DNA of 64,000 nt, taken from positions 62,001 to 126,000 of the forward strand of contig JAOAHD010000010.1 in NCBI GenBank assembly GCA_026415395.1, read 5' to 3'. The position numbers and the translations under genes were made by a program. This stretch comes from Candidatus Binatia bacterium (lineage in GTDB: Bacteria > Desulfobacterota > Binatia > HRBIN30). Positions within the stretch are counted from its first letter, which is position 1. The number at the start of each line of letters is the position of its first letter. The notes beneath the pieces are model-generated. The model was not told where the DNA came from and did not search any database. It saw nothing but the letters and a program-made list of their open reading frames with translations. Shown here piece by piece: positions 9,808 to 18,230 of this stretch.

Positions 9808-11161
9808 CGCTAGCCTCCGCTTCCGTCAGCCGAAGCCACTCCGGGTCCTGGCCCAGCAGGTTTTGCAACCGCACCGCCTGCTGCTCTCGCAAGGCGAGCA
9901 GTTCTACGAGAACGGTCTCTCCCTCCAGCCGCGCCACCTCCGCGTCGACCCAGGCACCTAGGGGTTCGCGTCCAGCCTCGTACCCGCGGCGCAACGTGTC
10001 GCAGCGTAAGCGCCACTGTGGGAGCAGCACCTCGGACCACAACCGGCGTTGCCTTTCGGCGTTTTGAAACACCACTAGGGCAGCGGCCACTTCGCTTTCC
10101 CGGTTGCGCTCGCCTTGCTGAAGCTGGGCGCGACTGGCAGCAACGAGTGCTTCTGCAGCCGCCACCTGGGCCTGCAGTTTCCGCCAAGTCAAAGGCAGTA
10201 CGAAACCGGCACCGACGGCTCGACTTACGTCCCCTGTGATTGCAATCATCGGGTTGATATCGGGGAAGAATTGCAGCCGGGCAAAAGCGAGAGCGTGTTC
10301 CCGACGGGCGACTTCCGCACGCAATCCGGCCAACTCGGGATTCGGCAGATTCAGGGCTTGGGTAAAATTGCGCACAGCCGCGGGCGGCTCGGCGGCAAAC
10401 GTATTCGGCGCTGGAGGACCGAGTATGGCATCCGCTGGCCGCCCGAGGAGAGCGTTCAACCGGCGGCGGGATTCCTCAACTTCAGCGCTGAGGTTCTCGG
10501 CCTCGTTTTCTGCCTCGATCCGGGCAGTCCGCGTTGCGAGCCAATCGGCCTGGCTCTCGAGGCCAGCGGCAAACAACGCCGCAGCGCTTTCCTCCGCGCG
10601 GGCGAGCCACTGAGCTTTCTCACGGGCAAGGCGAGCACGCTCACGCGCCGAAACCCATGCAAAGAAGCGCTCTGCGACCTGCTCCCGCAAAGCCAGTCGC
10701 CGTGCGTGGAATTCCGCCTCCGCGCGACGGGCCTCCGCAAGTGCCACGCGGCCGGCTTCCGCGACCTTGAATGGCAAGGCCAAATTCGTCATCGGGTCGT
10801 TGCCGAGACTCCAAGTCACATCGTTCCAATCCGGGTCCCCATTGGCCCACATAGCCTGAAGTGCCAGATGAAGGTTGGTGTTCGGGTAACCCGACTGATC
10901 CCGTACGCGCTCAACCGCTGCCACCCAGTCGAGCAAAGCAGCCCTGATTTCCCCATTCGCCCGCCACGCGTACTCAGTCAGTGTCTCCAAGTCGGTTTTG
11001 GCGTCGAGCGACGGCAGCGGTCGCTCAGGTAGATACTCTCGATCGCGTGCCGCGGCCTGCTCACTGCGCTGCCGCTGCTGTTCAAAGCCGGCAGGCAGTA
11101 ACAGGCAGCCAGGGCAAGCCAACAGCAAAAGCAATGTGGACGCAACAGTTCGATACTCCAT
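9794..11161 (-). CDS. cusC: CusC/CzcC-family outer-membrane efflux lipoprotein (TolC-like)
   Basis: The 455-residue protein is the outer-membrane channel of the tripartite efflux system. The N-terminus (MEYRTVASTLLLLL) is a signal sequence ending in a lipobox-like CPGC, as in CusC lipoproteins. The rest is the duplicated helical OEP architecture with long Ala/Glu/Arg-rich helices. The ATG at 11161 is chosen because GGGAGGAG lies six bases upstream; a longer reading frame would translate that ribosome binding site. It is followed without a gap by cusB and cusA. Confidence 0.9.
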   Translation of the reverse strand: MEYRTVASTLLLLLACPGCLLLPAGFEQQRQRSEQAAARDREYLPERPLPSLDAKTDLETLTEYAWRANGEIRAALLDWVAAVERVRDQSGYPNTNLHLALQAMWANGDPDWNDVTWSLGNDPMTNLALPFKVAEAGRVALAEARRAEAEFHARRLALREQVAERFFAWVSARERARLAREKAQWLARAEESAAALFAAGLESQADWLATRTARIEAENEAENLSAEVEESRRRLNALLGRPADAILGPPAPNTFAAEPPAAVRNFTQALNLPNPELAGLRAEVARREHALAFARLQFFPDINPMIAITGDVSRAVGAGFVLPLTWRKLQAQVAAAEALVAASRAQLQQGERNRESEVAAALVVFQNAERQRRLWSEVLLPQWRLRCDTLRRGYEAGREPLGAWVDAEVARLEGETVLVELLALREQQAVRLQNLLGQDPEWLRLTEAEASDVAR

Positions 11162-11257
11162 GACGCACTCCTCCCACAACGAAGGTCCTCACAAATTGCC
11201 ACGAGGCGGAGGGAGCCACGCCAGACACACTACGAGTGTGCGGCGGGCGGGAGTGCG

Positions 11258-11605
11258 TCAAAGCAACAGCCGTACGCGTTGAGAGACAGGCGTGAAGTGC
11301 ACTCTGCCAAAGCCAGCAGAGCTTATGCTGTTCGTCTCGAGGCTCGGCCCGTGCGGCACCAAAGGAGCAGACGTGGAGGTTAACCTCAGCTGAGGTCGCT
11401 CTGAAACAGACGAGCTGGAACCCGGTTCGGAACGCTCTTGTCCACAGCAGCAGGCGGCCTTCCACTGCGCTTCGCCGCAGCAGCGATGCGCCCTGATCGA
11501 AGACCGGGACATGCGCTCGCAACTGGCCTGCGCGCAGCTGTGCTGCAGTTGCAGGTTCGATACTGCCAGAATCACCAAGCAGGCTGTGGCAAGCGCCCGA
11601 GACAC
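11258..11605 (-). CDS. Small secreted Cys-rich protein at the head of the metal efflux cluster
   Basis: No family was recognised. The 115-residue product has a hydrophobic N-terminus (ALATACLVILAVSNL) resembling a signal peptide. A Cys-rich stretch follows (CAQASC, HRCCGEAQ, AACCCGQE), then a Ser/Pro-rich tail. It lies 96 bases upstream of cusC on the same strand, so it is probably the first gene of the cus operon and may bind copper or silver in the periplasm; that role is inferred from position and Cys content only. The GTG start has only an AAGG eight bases upstream, and a candidate -10 sits immediately before it, so the start is uncertain. Confidence 0.5.
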   Translation of the reverse strand: MSRALATACLVILAVSNLQLQHSCAQASCERMSRSSIRAHRCCGEAQWKAACCCGQERSEPGSSSSVSERPQLRLTSTSAPLVPHGPSLETNSISSAGFGRVHFTPVSQRVRLLL

Positions 11606-11942
11606 GCCGGCAACCTTAAGGGGAAAAGCGTCCGCGCGTCAAGCGAAACTTTACCTGAACGGTCGAGCCGACATTGGTGCCCTCTCGCGGCCCTTTCCCC
11701 GCCCAGCCTGTCAGCCGTGAGTAGGCACGCCGTAATCCGCTTCGGATTCGTACTGCCCCGCGTTCTCACACCGCCGACCCCTGAAGCCACTCTCTTGCCG
11801 CTTCTCCCAAGGCCGCGCCTGAGCGGTGCTCCAGCCTACGGGATGCGCTTTGGTTGGGCGAGCGACGCTAACGAGCGTTAAAAAAACGGGCTCGCTGCGC
11901 CTTGCGAACCCACCGTGGATTCGCTTGCAGCATCTCGCGGCA
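11606..11942. other. Divergent intergenic region between the cus cluster and the mla operon
   Basis: About 340 bases hold no convincing gene. The region should carry the promoters of both divergent operons. One candidate minus-strand promoter is listed separately. A weak hairpin (ACGCT/AGCGT with an AACG loop) followed by a run of A lies near 11866-11886. The mla start at 11943 has no clear ribosome binding site. Confidence 0.5.
11613..11642 (-). promoter_or_regulatory. Candidate sigma70-type promoter for the cus cluster
   Basis: On the minus strand TTGACG (11642-11637) is followed after 18 bases by TAAGGT (11618-11613); a 17-base spacing gives TTAAGG. Transcription would start about at the GTG at 11605, so the Cys-rich gene would be nearly leaderless. 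The lengthened spacing is compatible with a MerR-type (CueR-like) activator, but no CueR dyad was confirmed. Confidence 0.35.
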
Positions 11943-13070
11943 ATGCAAGTCGAGACGGTGAGCGCGGCGCCAGTGAGCATCGAGAAACGCGACGGCGTCA
12001 TACGCATGAGGATTGCGCAGCGCATGGACATGGCGTGCGCACCTTCGCTACTGGCGGCGGCGCGCAACGCGGTGGAGAGGTTCAACGGACTCGTGGAGCT
12101 CGACCTGTCACAGGTGCCCTATTTCGACAGTGCGGGCGGCGCCGTGGTGCTGGCGCTCCGCCACGAGCTTCGCGCGCGCGGCGGCGATCTCAAAATCGTC
12201 GCGTCCACGCCGGCCATCAACGGTTTACTGGGCCTGATCGATGAAGGTGCAATCTTTGCGGAACCACCACGAGAGCCACCGAAGAGTTTCGCCGTGAAGG
12301 TTGGGGAAGGGGCTCTCAAGGTGCTTGCCGATGCCTACGAGCTGATCAGCTTCACTGGCGAGCTTGTGCTCGGTTTATCGGAGGCCGTGCGCCATCCGAG
12401 AAAAGTCCGCTGGCGGGAAACCTGGCTTTACATGGAGCGAACGGGCGTGGACGGCGTGCCCATCGTTGTTCTCATTAGCTTCCTCATGGGGCTCATCACC
12501 GCGTTCCAAGCGGCGATCCAACTGACCCAGTTCGGTGCCGACATTTTCGTCGCCAACTTGGTGGGGCTTTCAATTACCCGGGAGCTAGGACCACTCATGA
12601 CGGCCATCATCGCCGCTGGGCGTTCTGGCGCCGCCTTCGCCGCGGAGATCGGTACCATGAAGGTTTCCGACGAAGTCGATGCATTGACTACCATGGGCCT
12701 AGATCGCACTCGTTTTTTGGTCACTCCCAAGGTTGTGGCGTTGGTCCTGATGTTACCTTGTTTGACAATTGTGGCCGATCTCGTGGGAATTCTAGGTGGG
12801 TTGGTGGTCGCGGTGGGGGGGATGGATCTTCCGGCACAGGTGTATTTTCGGCAACTGCGCACCGCTGTCACTGCGTGGGACGTCATCTCCGGGCTAATCA
12901 AAACTGTGGCTTTTGCCGTACTCATTGCGGGGATCGGTTGCCTTCGTGGATTTCAAGCCAGCACGGGTGCGGAGAGTGTGGGACGCATCACGACCTCTGC
13001 AATCGTGGCGGCGATTTTCCTGATCATTTTCGCTGACGCGGTGTTCACCGTGATTTTCCACTACTGGTGA
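11943..13070 (+). CDS. mlaE: STAS-MlaE fusion: permease of the Mla lipid-transport ABC system
   Basis: The 375-residue protein joins an N-terminal STAS domain (about 10-105, with the conserved PYFDSAGGAVV, D62-S63) to an MlaE permease domain (about 125-375, ETWLYMERTGVDGVPIVVLIS, LVGLSITRELGPLMTAIIAAG, EIGTMKVSDEVDAL). In E. coli the STAS part is the separate protein MlaB, so this single chain does both jobs. The system moves phospholipids between the inner and outer membranes. ATG 11943 begins just before the STAS domain, although no strong ribosome binding site is seen. It is the first gene of a long plus-strand operon and is followed seven bases later by mlaF. Confidence 0.9.
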   Translation: MQVETVSAAPVSIEKRDGVIRMRIAQRMDMACAPSLLAAARNAVERFNGLVELDLSQVPYFDSAGGAVVLALRHELRARGGDLKIVASTPAINGLLGLIDEGAIFAEPPREPPKSFAVKVGEGALKVLADAYELISFTGELVLGLSEAVRHPRKVRWRETWLYMERTGVDGVPIVVLISFLMGLITAFQAAIQLTQFGADIFVANLVGLSITRELGPLMTAIIAAGRSGAAFAAEIGTMKVSDEVDALTTMGLDRTRFLVTPKVVALVLMLPCLTIVADLVGILGGLVVAVGGMDLPAQVYFRQLRTAVTAWDVISGLIKTVAFAVLIAGIGCLRGFQASTGAESVGRITTSAIVAAIFLIIFADAVFTVIFHYW

Positions 13071-13077
13071 GGCCGGC

Positions 13078-13860
13078 ATGGCAACGGACGTCGTCATCGC
13101 GGTGCAAAACCTCACCGCTTCGTACGGAGAGCGGGTAATTCTGGAGAATGTTTCCTTTGAGGTTCGGCGTGGGGAGCGGTTCGTCATCGTCGGCGGCTCG
13201 GGCTGCGGAAAAACCACCCTGCTTCGCCATCTCATTGGTTTGCAAAAGCCGGCGGCAGGATCGATTTGGATTGATGGGGAAGAGGTGGGGCGCGCCGATG
13301 AGGAGCAGTTACGGCGAATTCAACGGAAGTTTGGCGTTTTGTTTCAATCTGGTGCGCTCTTCGGGTCGCTCACCTTAGGGGAAAACGTGAGCCTGCCACT
13401 CGAGGAGTTTACGGCTTTACCACCGGAACTCATTCGACTGGTTGTGCGGTTGAAACTCAGCATGGTGCGGCTTGATGGCTTCGAAGACTTCCGCATTGCG
13501 GAATTGTCCGGCGGAATGAAGAAGCGGGCCGGGTTAGCTCGCGCCATGGCGCTGGACCCCGCCATTCTTTTTTTCGACGAGCCTTCTGCCGGCCTCGATC
13601 CGGTCACATCCGCCGACCTCGACGAGCTCATTTTGCAAATCAACCGTAGCCTCGGCACAACCATCGTTGCGGTTACGCACGAGTTGTCGAGCATTTTCAC
13701 CATCGCTCAGCGTTGCATTATGCTCGATCGCAGTGCCAAGGGTATCATTGCCGAGGGCGACCCACGCGAGCTCCGCGATCGTTGCCCGGACCCTCGGGTG
13801 CGTGCTTTCTTCAATCGCCAGCCCGAAACAACAACAAGGAGGGCGGCCGTTGGCTACTGA
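13078..13860 (+). CDS. mlaF: MlaF-type ABC transporter ATPase
   Basis: The 260-residue ATPase energises lipid transport by MlaE. Visible motifs are Walker A GGSGCGKTT (39-47), the signature LSGGMKKRAGLARAMALDP and Walker B ILFFDEPSAGLDP, followed by the switch His in AVTHEL. The LSGGMKKR form is typical of the MlaF/Mkl group. Its stop overlaps the start of mlaD by 11 bases, which favours coupled translation. Confidence 0.95.
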   Translation: MATDVVIAVQNLTASYGERVILENVSFEVRRGERFVIVGGSGCGKTTLLRHLIGLQKPAAGSIWIDGEEVGRADEEQLRRIQRKFGVLFQSGALFGSLTLGENVSLPLEEFTALPPELIRLVVRLKLSMVRLDGFEDFRIAELSGGMKKRAGLARAMALDPAILFFDEPSAGLDPVTSADLDELILQINRSLGTTIVAVTHELSSIFTIAQRCIMLDRSAKGIIAEGDPRELRDRCPDPRVRAFFNRQPETTTRRAAVGY

Positions 13861-14782
13861 GACGCACAAGTTTCAAGTCGGTGTGTTTGTAATTGCGACG
13901 TCGATCATCGGCGTAGCAGGCATCATTTGGCTCGGAGCCAGTCGGTACTTCGAGAAGACCGAGAGTTTCGTGACATATTTCAACGAGTCCGTACAGGGGC
14001 TCGATGTCGGGGCGGCGGTCAAGTTCCGGGGAGTCACGGCCGGAAGGGTGTCGGCCATCGGCATTGCGCCGGACAATGAACTGATCGAGGTGCGCATGGA
14101 AATCGATCCCGCCGTCGCGCAAGCGATCCGCAAAGATCCCACCGCGCGGGCCACGTTAGAGCTGAGCGGCATTACGGGTCTCCGCTACGTGGAGATTGAC
14201 CGGCGTCAAGGGGAGGCCTTGAACCAATCCCCAGTCCTTAGCTTCGCTCCACCTGCGGAAGTGATCCCGTCGGCCCGCTCGAGCTTTAAGGCCATACAGG
14301 CAGCGCTGAGCGATGTTTACGACCGATTCATGCAGGTCGATTACAAGGGAATTTCCGACGATGCTCGGCGCGCGCTCCAAGCAGCGTCTGCGCTTCTCCA
14401 AGACGAACGCATCGATGCAGTCCTCACCAACTTAAAGACAGCCACCCAGTCGGCGCAGCAAGTCGCCAAAAATTTAGAAACGATGACGGCCGGGGTGCGA
14501 CTGGCACCGGCGGTGAACAACGCCACGGCCGCGACTGCCGAGGCAAAGCAACTGTTCACCGACCTGACCAAGGGCAAGACGGGACAGGAGCTCGTGCGCG
14601 CGATCGTGCAGCTCAACGCGTTAGTGCAAAGCACACAGCAGGCGGTGCTCACCATGCAGTATACCTTAGAGCGCCTCGACCGCACGGCGACCAACCTGCA
14701 AGGCTTAACCGACCAACTCCGGGTGCAGCCTTCACGCCTGCTGTTCAGCGCCCCGCCAACGGACACCGAGGAGGAACGATGA
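13850..14782 (+). CDS. mlaD: MlaD-type MCE-domain periplasmic lipid-binding protein
   Basis: The 310-residue protein has one N-terminal membrane anchor (FQVGVFVIATSIIGVAGIIW). An MCE domain follows at about 40-115 (FNESVQGLDVGAAVKFRGV, AGRVSAIGIAP), then a long helical C-terminal part. MCE proteins form hexameric rings that carry phospholipids across the periplasm. The start is TTG at 13850 because AAGGAGG lies seven bases upstream; the upstream frame overlaps mlaF. The stop overlaps the next start as ATGA. Confidence 0.92.
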   Translation: MATETHKFQVGVFVIATSIIGVAGIIWLGASRYFEKTESFVTYFNESVQGLDVGAAVKFRGVTAGRVSAIGIAPDNELIEVRMEIDPAVAQAIRKDPTARATLELSGITGLRYVEIDRRQGEALNQSPVLSFAPPAEVIPSARSSFKAIQAALSDVYDRFMQVDYKGISDDARRALQAASALLQDERIDAVLTNLKTATQSAQQVAKNLETMTAGVRLAPAVNNATAATAEAKQLFTDLTKGKTGQELVRAIVQLNALVQSTQQAVLTMQYTLERLDRTATNLQGLTDQLRVQPSRLLFSAPPTDTEEER

Positions 14783-15483
14783 GCGCCACGCGTCTGGCGG
14801 GCTTGGCGTGGGCAATCTTGGGGACCGCTGGTTGCCTTTCGCTCGTCCCTGTTGCGCCGGCACCGCGGGACTATCGCCCGGACTACCCGCCGCCACAAAT
14901 GCAACATGAGCGCCTTCCCGTGGTTTTGCGTTTGGCTCCGGTGCGCGTCGCGGCCATTTACGATCGTGAGCCGTTTGCCTACCGCCGCGGCCCCTATCGC
15001 ATCGGCTATTACTACTACCACCGCTGGGCAACGGCCCCGGGGCAGTTGCTCACGGATTTTTTTGTTCGCGACTTTACCGTGAGCGGCCTCTATCGCGCCG
15101 TGCAGCAGGGGCCCTCGGTTCTGGTTGCCGACTACCAACTCGACCTTCGGGTCGATCGCTTCGAGGAAGAAATCGATTCGTCTGGTTGCCGCGCCTCCCT
15201 GGTGCTTCACGCCAGCTTGCAAAGCTTACGCAGCGGGGTTTCGGATCCCGTGCGCTTCCAGCGAGTGTACGAGGAAAGCGAGCCCGTCGCCTGCAATTCG
15301 CCCGACGCGTTCGTGGCCGGGGTGAGTCGGATCCTCGCGCGCTTATCGCGTCAACTTCAGGACGATGTGTACCGGGCAGTGGCGGACACCGAGGCACAGC
15401 TTCCAAAGCCGATGTCGTTGTCATGGCCGGTAGGCGCTGCTAACGCGGCCGTTCCATGCTTTCGTGGTTCATCCTTGGCGTAG
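14779..15483 (+). CDS. ABC-type transport auxiliary lipoprotein of the Mla-like system
   Basis: The 234-residue protein has a lipoprotein signal ending in the lipobox LGTAGC. A region resembling the ABC_trans_aux (PqiC-like) family follows (GPYRIGYYYYHRWATAPGQL, SVLVADYQLDLRVDRFEEE). Such lipoproteins sit at the outer membrane and partner MCE systems. Its start overlaps the mlaD stop by four bases (ATGA), and its 3' end overlaps the next gene by 28 bases. The extreme C-terminus may be poorly conserved. Confidence 0.8.
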   Translation: MSATRLAGLAWAILGTAGCLSLVPVAPAPRDYRPDYPPPQMQHERLPVVLRLAPVRVAAIYDREPFAYRRGPYRIGYYYYHRWATAPGQLLTDFFVRDFTVSGLYRAVQQGPSVLVADYQLDLRVDRFEEEIDSSGCRASLVLHASLQSLRSGVSDPVRFQRVYEESEPVACNSPDAFVAGVSRILARLSRQLQDDVYRAVADTEAQLPKPMSLSWPVGAANAAVPCFRGSSLA

Positions 15484-16829
15484 TGTTGCTGGCTTCACCA
15501 CTCGCCGCCTTGGCGCGCGACCTCTCGTACAGCAGTCGCGTACAAGAGTACACGTTAGCCAATGGGCTCAAAGTGCTGCTCCTCGAAGACCACAAGGCTC
15601 CGGTGACGGTGTTCCAAGTGTGGTATCGCGTCGGCTCGCGGAATGAGGAACTCGGCAAGACCGGGCTCTCGCACTTGCTCGAACACTTGATGTTCAAAGG
15701 CACCGAGAAGCGCGGACCGGAGGAGTACTCGCGTATTATCCAGCGGAACGGCGGCAACGAGAATGCATTTACGGACACCGACAACACCACCTACTTCGCC
15801 ACCATCGCGTCAGATCGGCTAGATGTGGTTCTCGATTTGGAAGCGGATCGGATGGAAAACCTCAAGTTCGACGAGGAGCATTTCGTGCCCGAGCATCAAG
15901 TGGTTGTGGAGGAAAGACGGCTCCGGACCGAGGACAACCCTGCTTCCGCTCTCTTTGAGCTCCTTTCGGCCACCGCCTTTACCGCGCACCCCTATCAGTG
16001 GCCGATCATTGGGTGGATGAACGACTTGCGACAGGCAACTCGCGAGGACGCGCTGGCGTACTACCGATCTTATTACGCCCCCAACAACGCGTTCGTGGTG
16101 GCAGTGGGCGATTTTTCAGCCGAACAACTGCGCGCGGATATTGAACGCTGGTTTGGTCCTGTTCCAGCGAAACCAGCACCGCCACCCGTTCGCGCTCAGG
16201 AGCCAGCGCAACAAGGTGAACGACGGGCAACTTTGCGCCGTCCGGCGGAACTTCCCATGGTGGCGTTGGCGTTTCACGTGCCCAATCTTCGGCACAGCGA
16301 TGCATTTGCCCTCGAGGTTCTCGCAAGCCTGCTCGGAGACGGAAAAAGTTCGCGCCTCTACCACCGCTTGGTCTACCAACGACAGCTCGCTCGCAGTGTG
16401 GGCACGCATTACGACTTTCTGACCATCGATCCCGGCTTATTTTACGTGTACGGCCAACCCATGCCGGGCAAAAGCGTGCAGGAACTCGAACGTGCACTGC
16501 TAGCCGAGATCGAATCGGTCCAACGGGGCCCCGTGCCTACCACGGAGCTTGAGAAAGTGAAGAACGCGCTCGAAGCTGCGTTCTTACTCGCACAAGACTC
16601 GCTCTTTTACCAAGCCCTTGTTCTCGGGCAATACGAGATTGCCGAGCGCTGGCAACGGGTGGACGACTATGTTCCGGGCATTCGCGCGGTGAGCGCTGAG
16701 GACGTGCAACGCGTCGCCCGACAATACCTAGTGCCCGACAACCGAACGGTCGCCACGCTAGACCCGTTACCCATAGCGGCGGGGAAACGACCACCGCGAA
16801 ACGAGCCGTTTGGCCGGCAGCTCCACTAG
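15456..16829 (+). CDS. M16-family zinc metalloprotease, catalytic subunit
   Basis: The 457-residue protein has an N-terminal signal peptide (WFILGVVLLASPLAALA). It carries the inverted zinc motif HLLEH (H73, E76, H77) with the distal Glu about 75 residues on (VVVEERR, E152/E153). This is the active half of a periplasmic M16B pair like PqqL or the mitochondrial processing peptidase family. The next gene encodes the non-catalytic partner. Substrates are unknown; its place behind the Mla genes suggests envelope proteins or peptides. Confidence 0.9.
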   Translation: MLSWFILGVVLLASPLAALARDLSYSSRVQEYTLANGLKVLLLEDHKAPVTVFQVWYRVGSRNEELGKTGLSHLLEHLMFKGTEKRGPEEYSRIIQRNGGNENAFTDTDNTTYFATIASDRLDVVLDLEADRMENLKFDEEHFVPEHQVVVEERRLRTEDNPASALFELLSATAFTAHPYQWPIIGWMNDLRQATREDALAYYRSYYAPNNAFVVAVGDFSAEQLRADIERWFGPVPAKPAPPPVRAQEPAQQGERRATLRRPAELPMVALAFHVPNLRHSDAFALEVLASLLGDGKSSRLYHRLVYQRQLARSVGTHYDFLTIDPGLFYVYGQPMPGKSVQELERALLAEIESVQRGPVPTTELEKVKNALEAAFLLAQDSLFYQALVLGQYEIAERWQRVDDYVPGIRAVSAEDVQRVARQYLVPDNRTVATLDPLPIAAGKRPPRNEPFGRQLH

Positions 16830-16844
16830 GCGAGGACCGCAACC

Positions 16845-18230
16845 GTGAGCACCTCGATACTCCCGCGAACCCTGCGCAATGCTCGACTCACGCCGCTGCT
16901 TCCGGCCGCGGTGCTTGGCGCGCTGATCCCGGCTCTGGCCTTCGCTGCTCAGCTTTCGTTCAGCCGGCACCAGCTTTCCAACGGAGCTGTGCTGCTCGTT
17001 TCCGAACAGCACAGCGTCCCCATGGTCGTGGTGCAGATGTTCGTCGAAGCTGGATCCCGGCGCGACCCAGCGGGCAAAGAGGGGCTGGCTTCGCTAACTG
17101 CGGATTTGCTCACTGAGGGCACCAAGAAGCGCTCTGCCGTTCAGCTCAGCGAGGAAACCGATGCCCTCGGTGCTCGCCTCTCCACGAGCGCCGACGTTGA
17201 CTTTGCGCAGTTGTCGCTAACTGTGCTGAGCAAGTATCTCGATCGCGGGCTGGACATTCTCTTCGAGATTCTGCTGCAACCCTCGTTTCCGAGTGCTGAA
17301 GTAAATCGCCGCAAGCAAGCGGCCTTGGCGGCAATTGCGGCGGAACAAGACAATCCAGGCCAGTTGGCGTACCGGAACTTCCTGCGGTTAATCTTTGGAC
17401 CTAGTCCCTACGGTCACCCACCCATTGGGGAGCGCGTCAGCGTGGAGCGGCTGACCCGCAGCGACGTTGTTGACTTTTACCGCCGCTACTATCGTCCGAA
17501 TGGAACGGTAATCGCCGTCACAGGCGATGTGGAAACAGCCAAGATTGTGCAGCGCTTCGAGCAATCCCTTTCGAGCTGGCGCGCCCAGGAAGTTGCGGGC
17601 TTTCCGGAGCCAACGTTTTCTAACGCGAGCTCCAGGGTATTCACTCTCGATAAGCCTCTGACGCAAACCAACATCGTCATGGGTCACCGCGGCGTAGCAC
17701 GCGACAACCCAGATTTTTACGCGATTACCGTGATGAATTTCATCCTCGGCGGCGGCGGTTTCACCTCCCGGTTGGTCGAAAGCGTGCGGGTAGAGGGAGG
17801 GCTTGCGTACTCGGTCGGGAGTCAGTTCACTGCGCACAAATCGGCGGGCACATTCCAAATCACCATGCAAACGAAGAATGCCTCCGCTGGAGACGCCATT
17901 CGTCGCGCGTGCGCTGAGCTCCGCCGGATCCAATCGGACCTTGTCAGTGAAGACGAGCTGGCGAACGCGCAACAATACCTCACGGGGAGCTTTCCCTTGC
18001 GCTTGGACAGCAATACGAAGATTGCTGCGTTCCTTGCGCAAGTGGAGTTCTACGGGCTTGGTCAAGACTATATCGAGCAATACATGCAACGCATCCGAGC
18101 TGTGACCCGCGAGGACGTACAGCGCGTGGCGCAGCGCTATCTCCACCCAGAGGACGTTCATCTGGTCGCGATTGGCAACCTCAGCGAAGCAAAACTTCCT
18201 CAAGCCGCGGTCTGTTCCGAGGGGCCGTGA
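16845..18230 (+). CDS. M16-family peptidase-like protein, non-catalytic subunit
   Basis: The 461-residue protein has an N-terminal signal sequence (LPAAVLGALIPALAFA). At the position of the zinc motif it reads EGLASLTADLL, so the HxxEH residues are missing and it cannot bind the catalytic zinc. It keeps the substrate-binding end of the family (GGGGFTSRLVESVRVEGGLAY). Such R/Y-type subunits form the closed chamber with the active subunit encoded just upstream. GTG 16845 follows GAGGA eight bases upstream. It ends in a GTGA overlap with the next gene. Confidence 0.9.
   Translation: MSTSILPRTLRNARLTPLLPAAVLGALIPALAFAAQLSFSRHQLSNGAVLLVSEQHSVPMVVVQMFVEAGSRRDPAGKEGLASLTADLLTEGTKKRSAVQLSEETDALGARLSTSADVDFAQLSLTVLSKYLDRGLDILFEILLQPSFPSAEVNRRKQAALAAIAAEQDNPGQLAYRNFLRLIFGPSPYGHPPIGERVSVERLTRSDVVDFYRRYYRPNGTVIAVTGDVETAKIVQRFEQSLSSWRAQEVAGFPEPTFSNASSRVFTLDKPLTQTNIVMGHRGVARDNPDFYAITVMNFILGGGGFTSRLVESVRVEGGLAYSVGSQFTAHKSAGTFQITMQTKNASAGDAIRRACAELRRIQSDLVSEDELANAQQYLTGSFPLRLDSNTKIAAFLAQVEFYGLGQDYIEQYMQRIRAVTREDVQRVAQRYLHPEDVHLVAIGNLSEAKLPQAAVCSEGP

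Noticed and set aside
14341-15222. Minus-strand frame of 293 codons across mlaD and the lipoprotein gene
   Set aside because: No ribosome binding site and no family features, while both plus-strand genes are coupled and recognisable.
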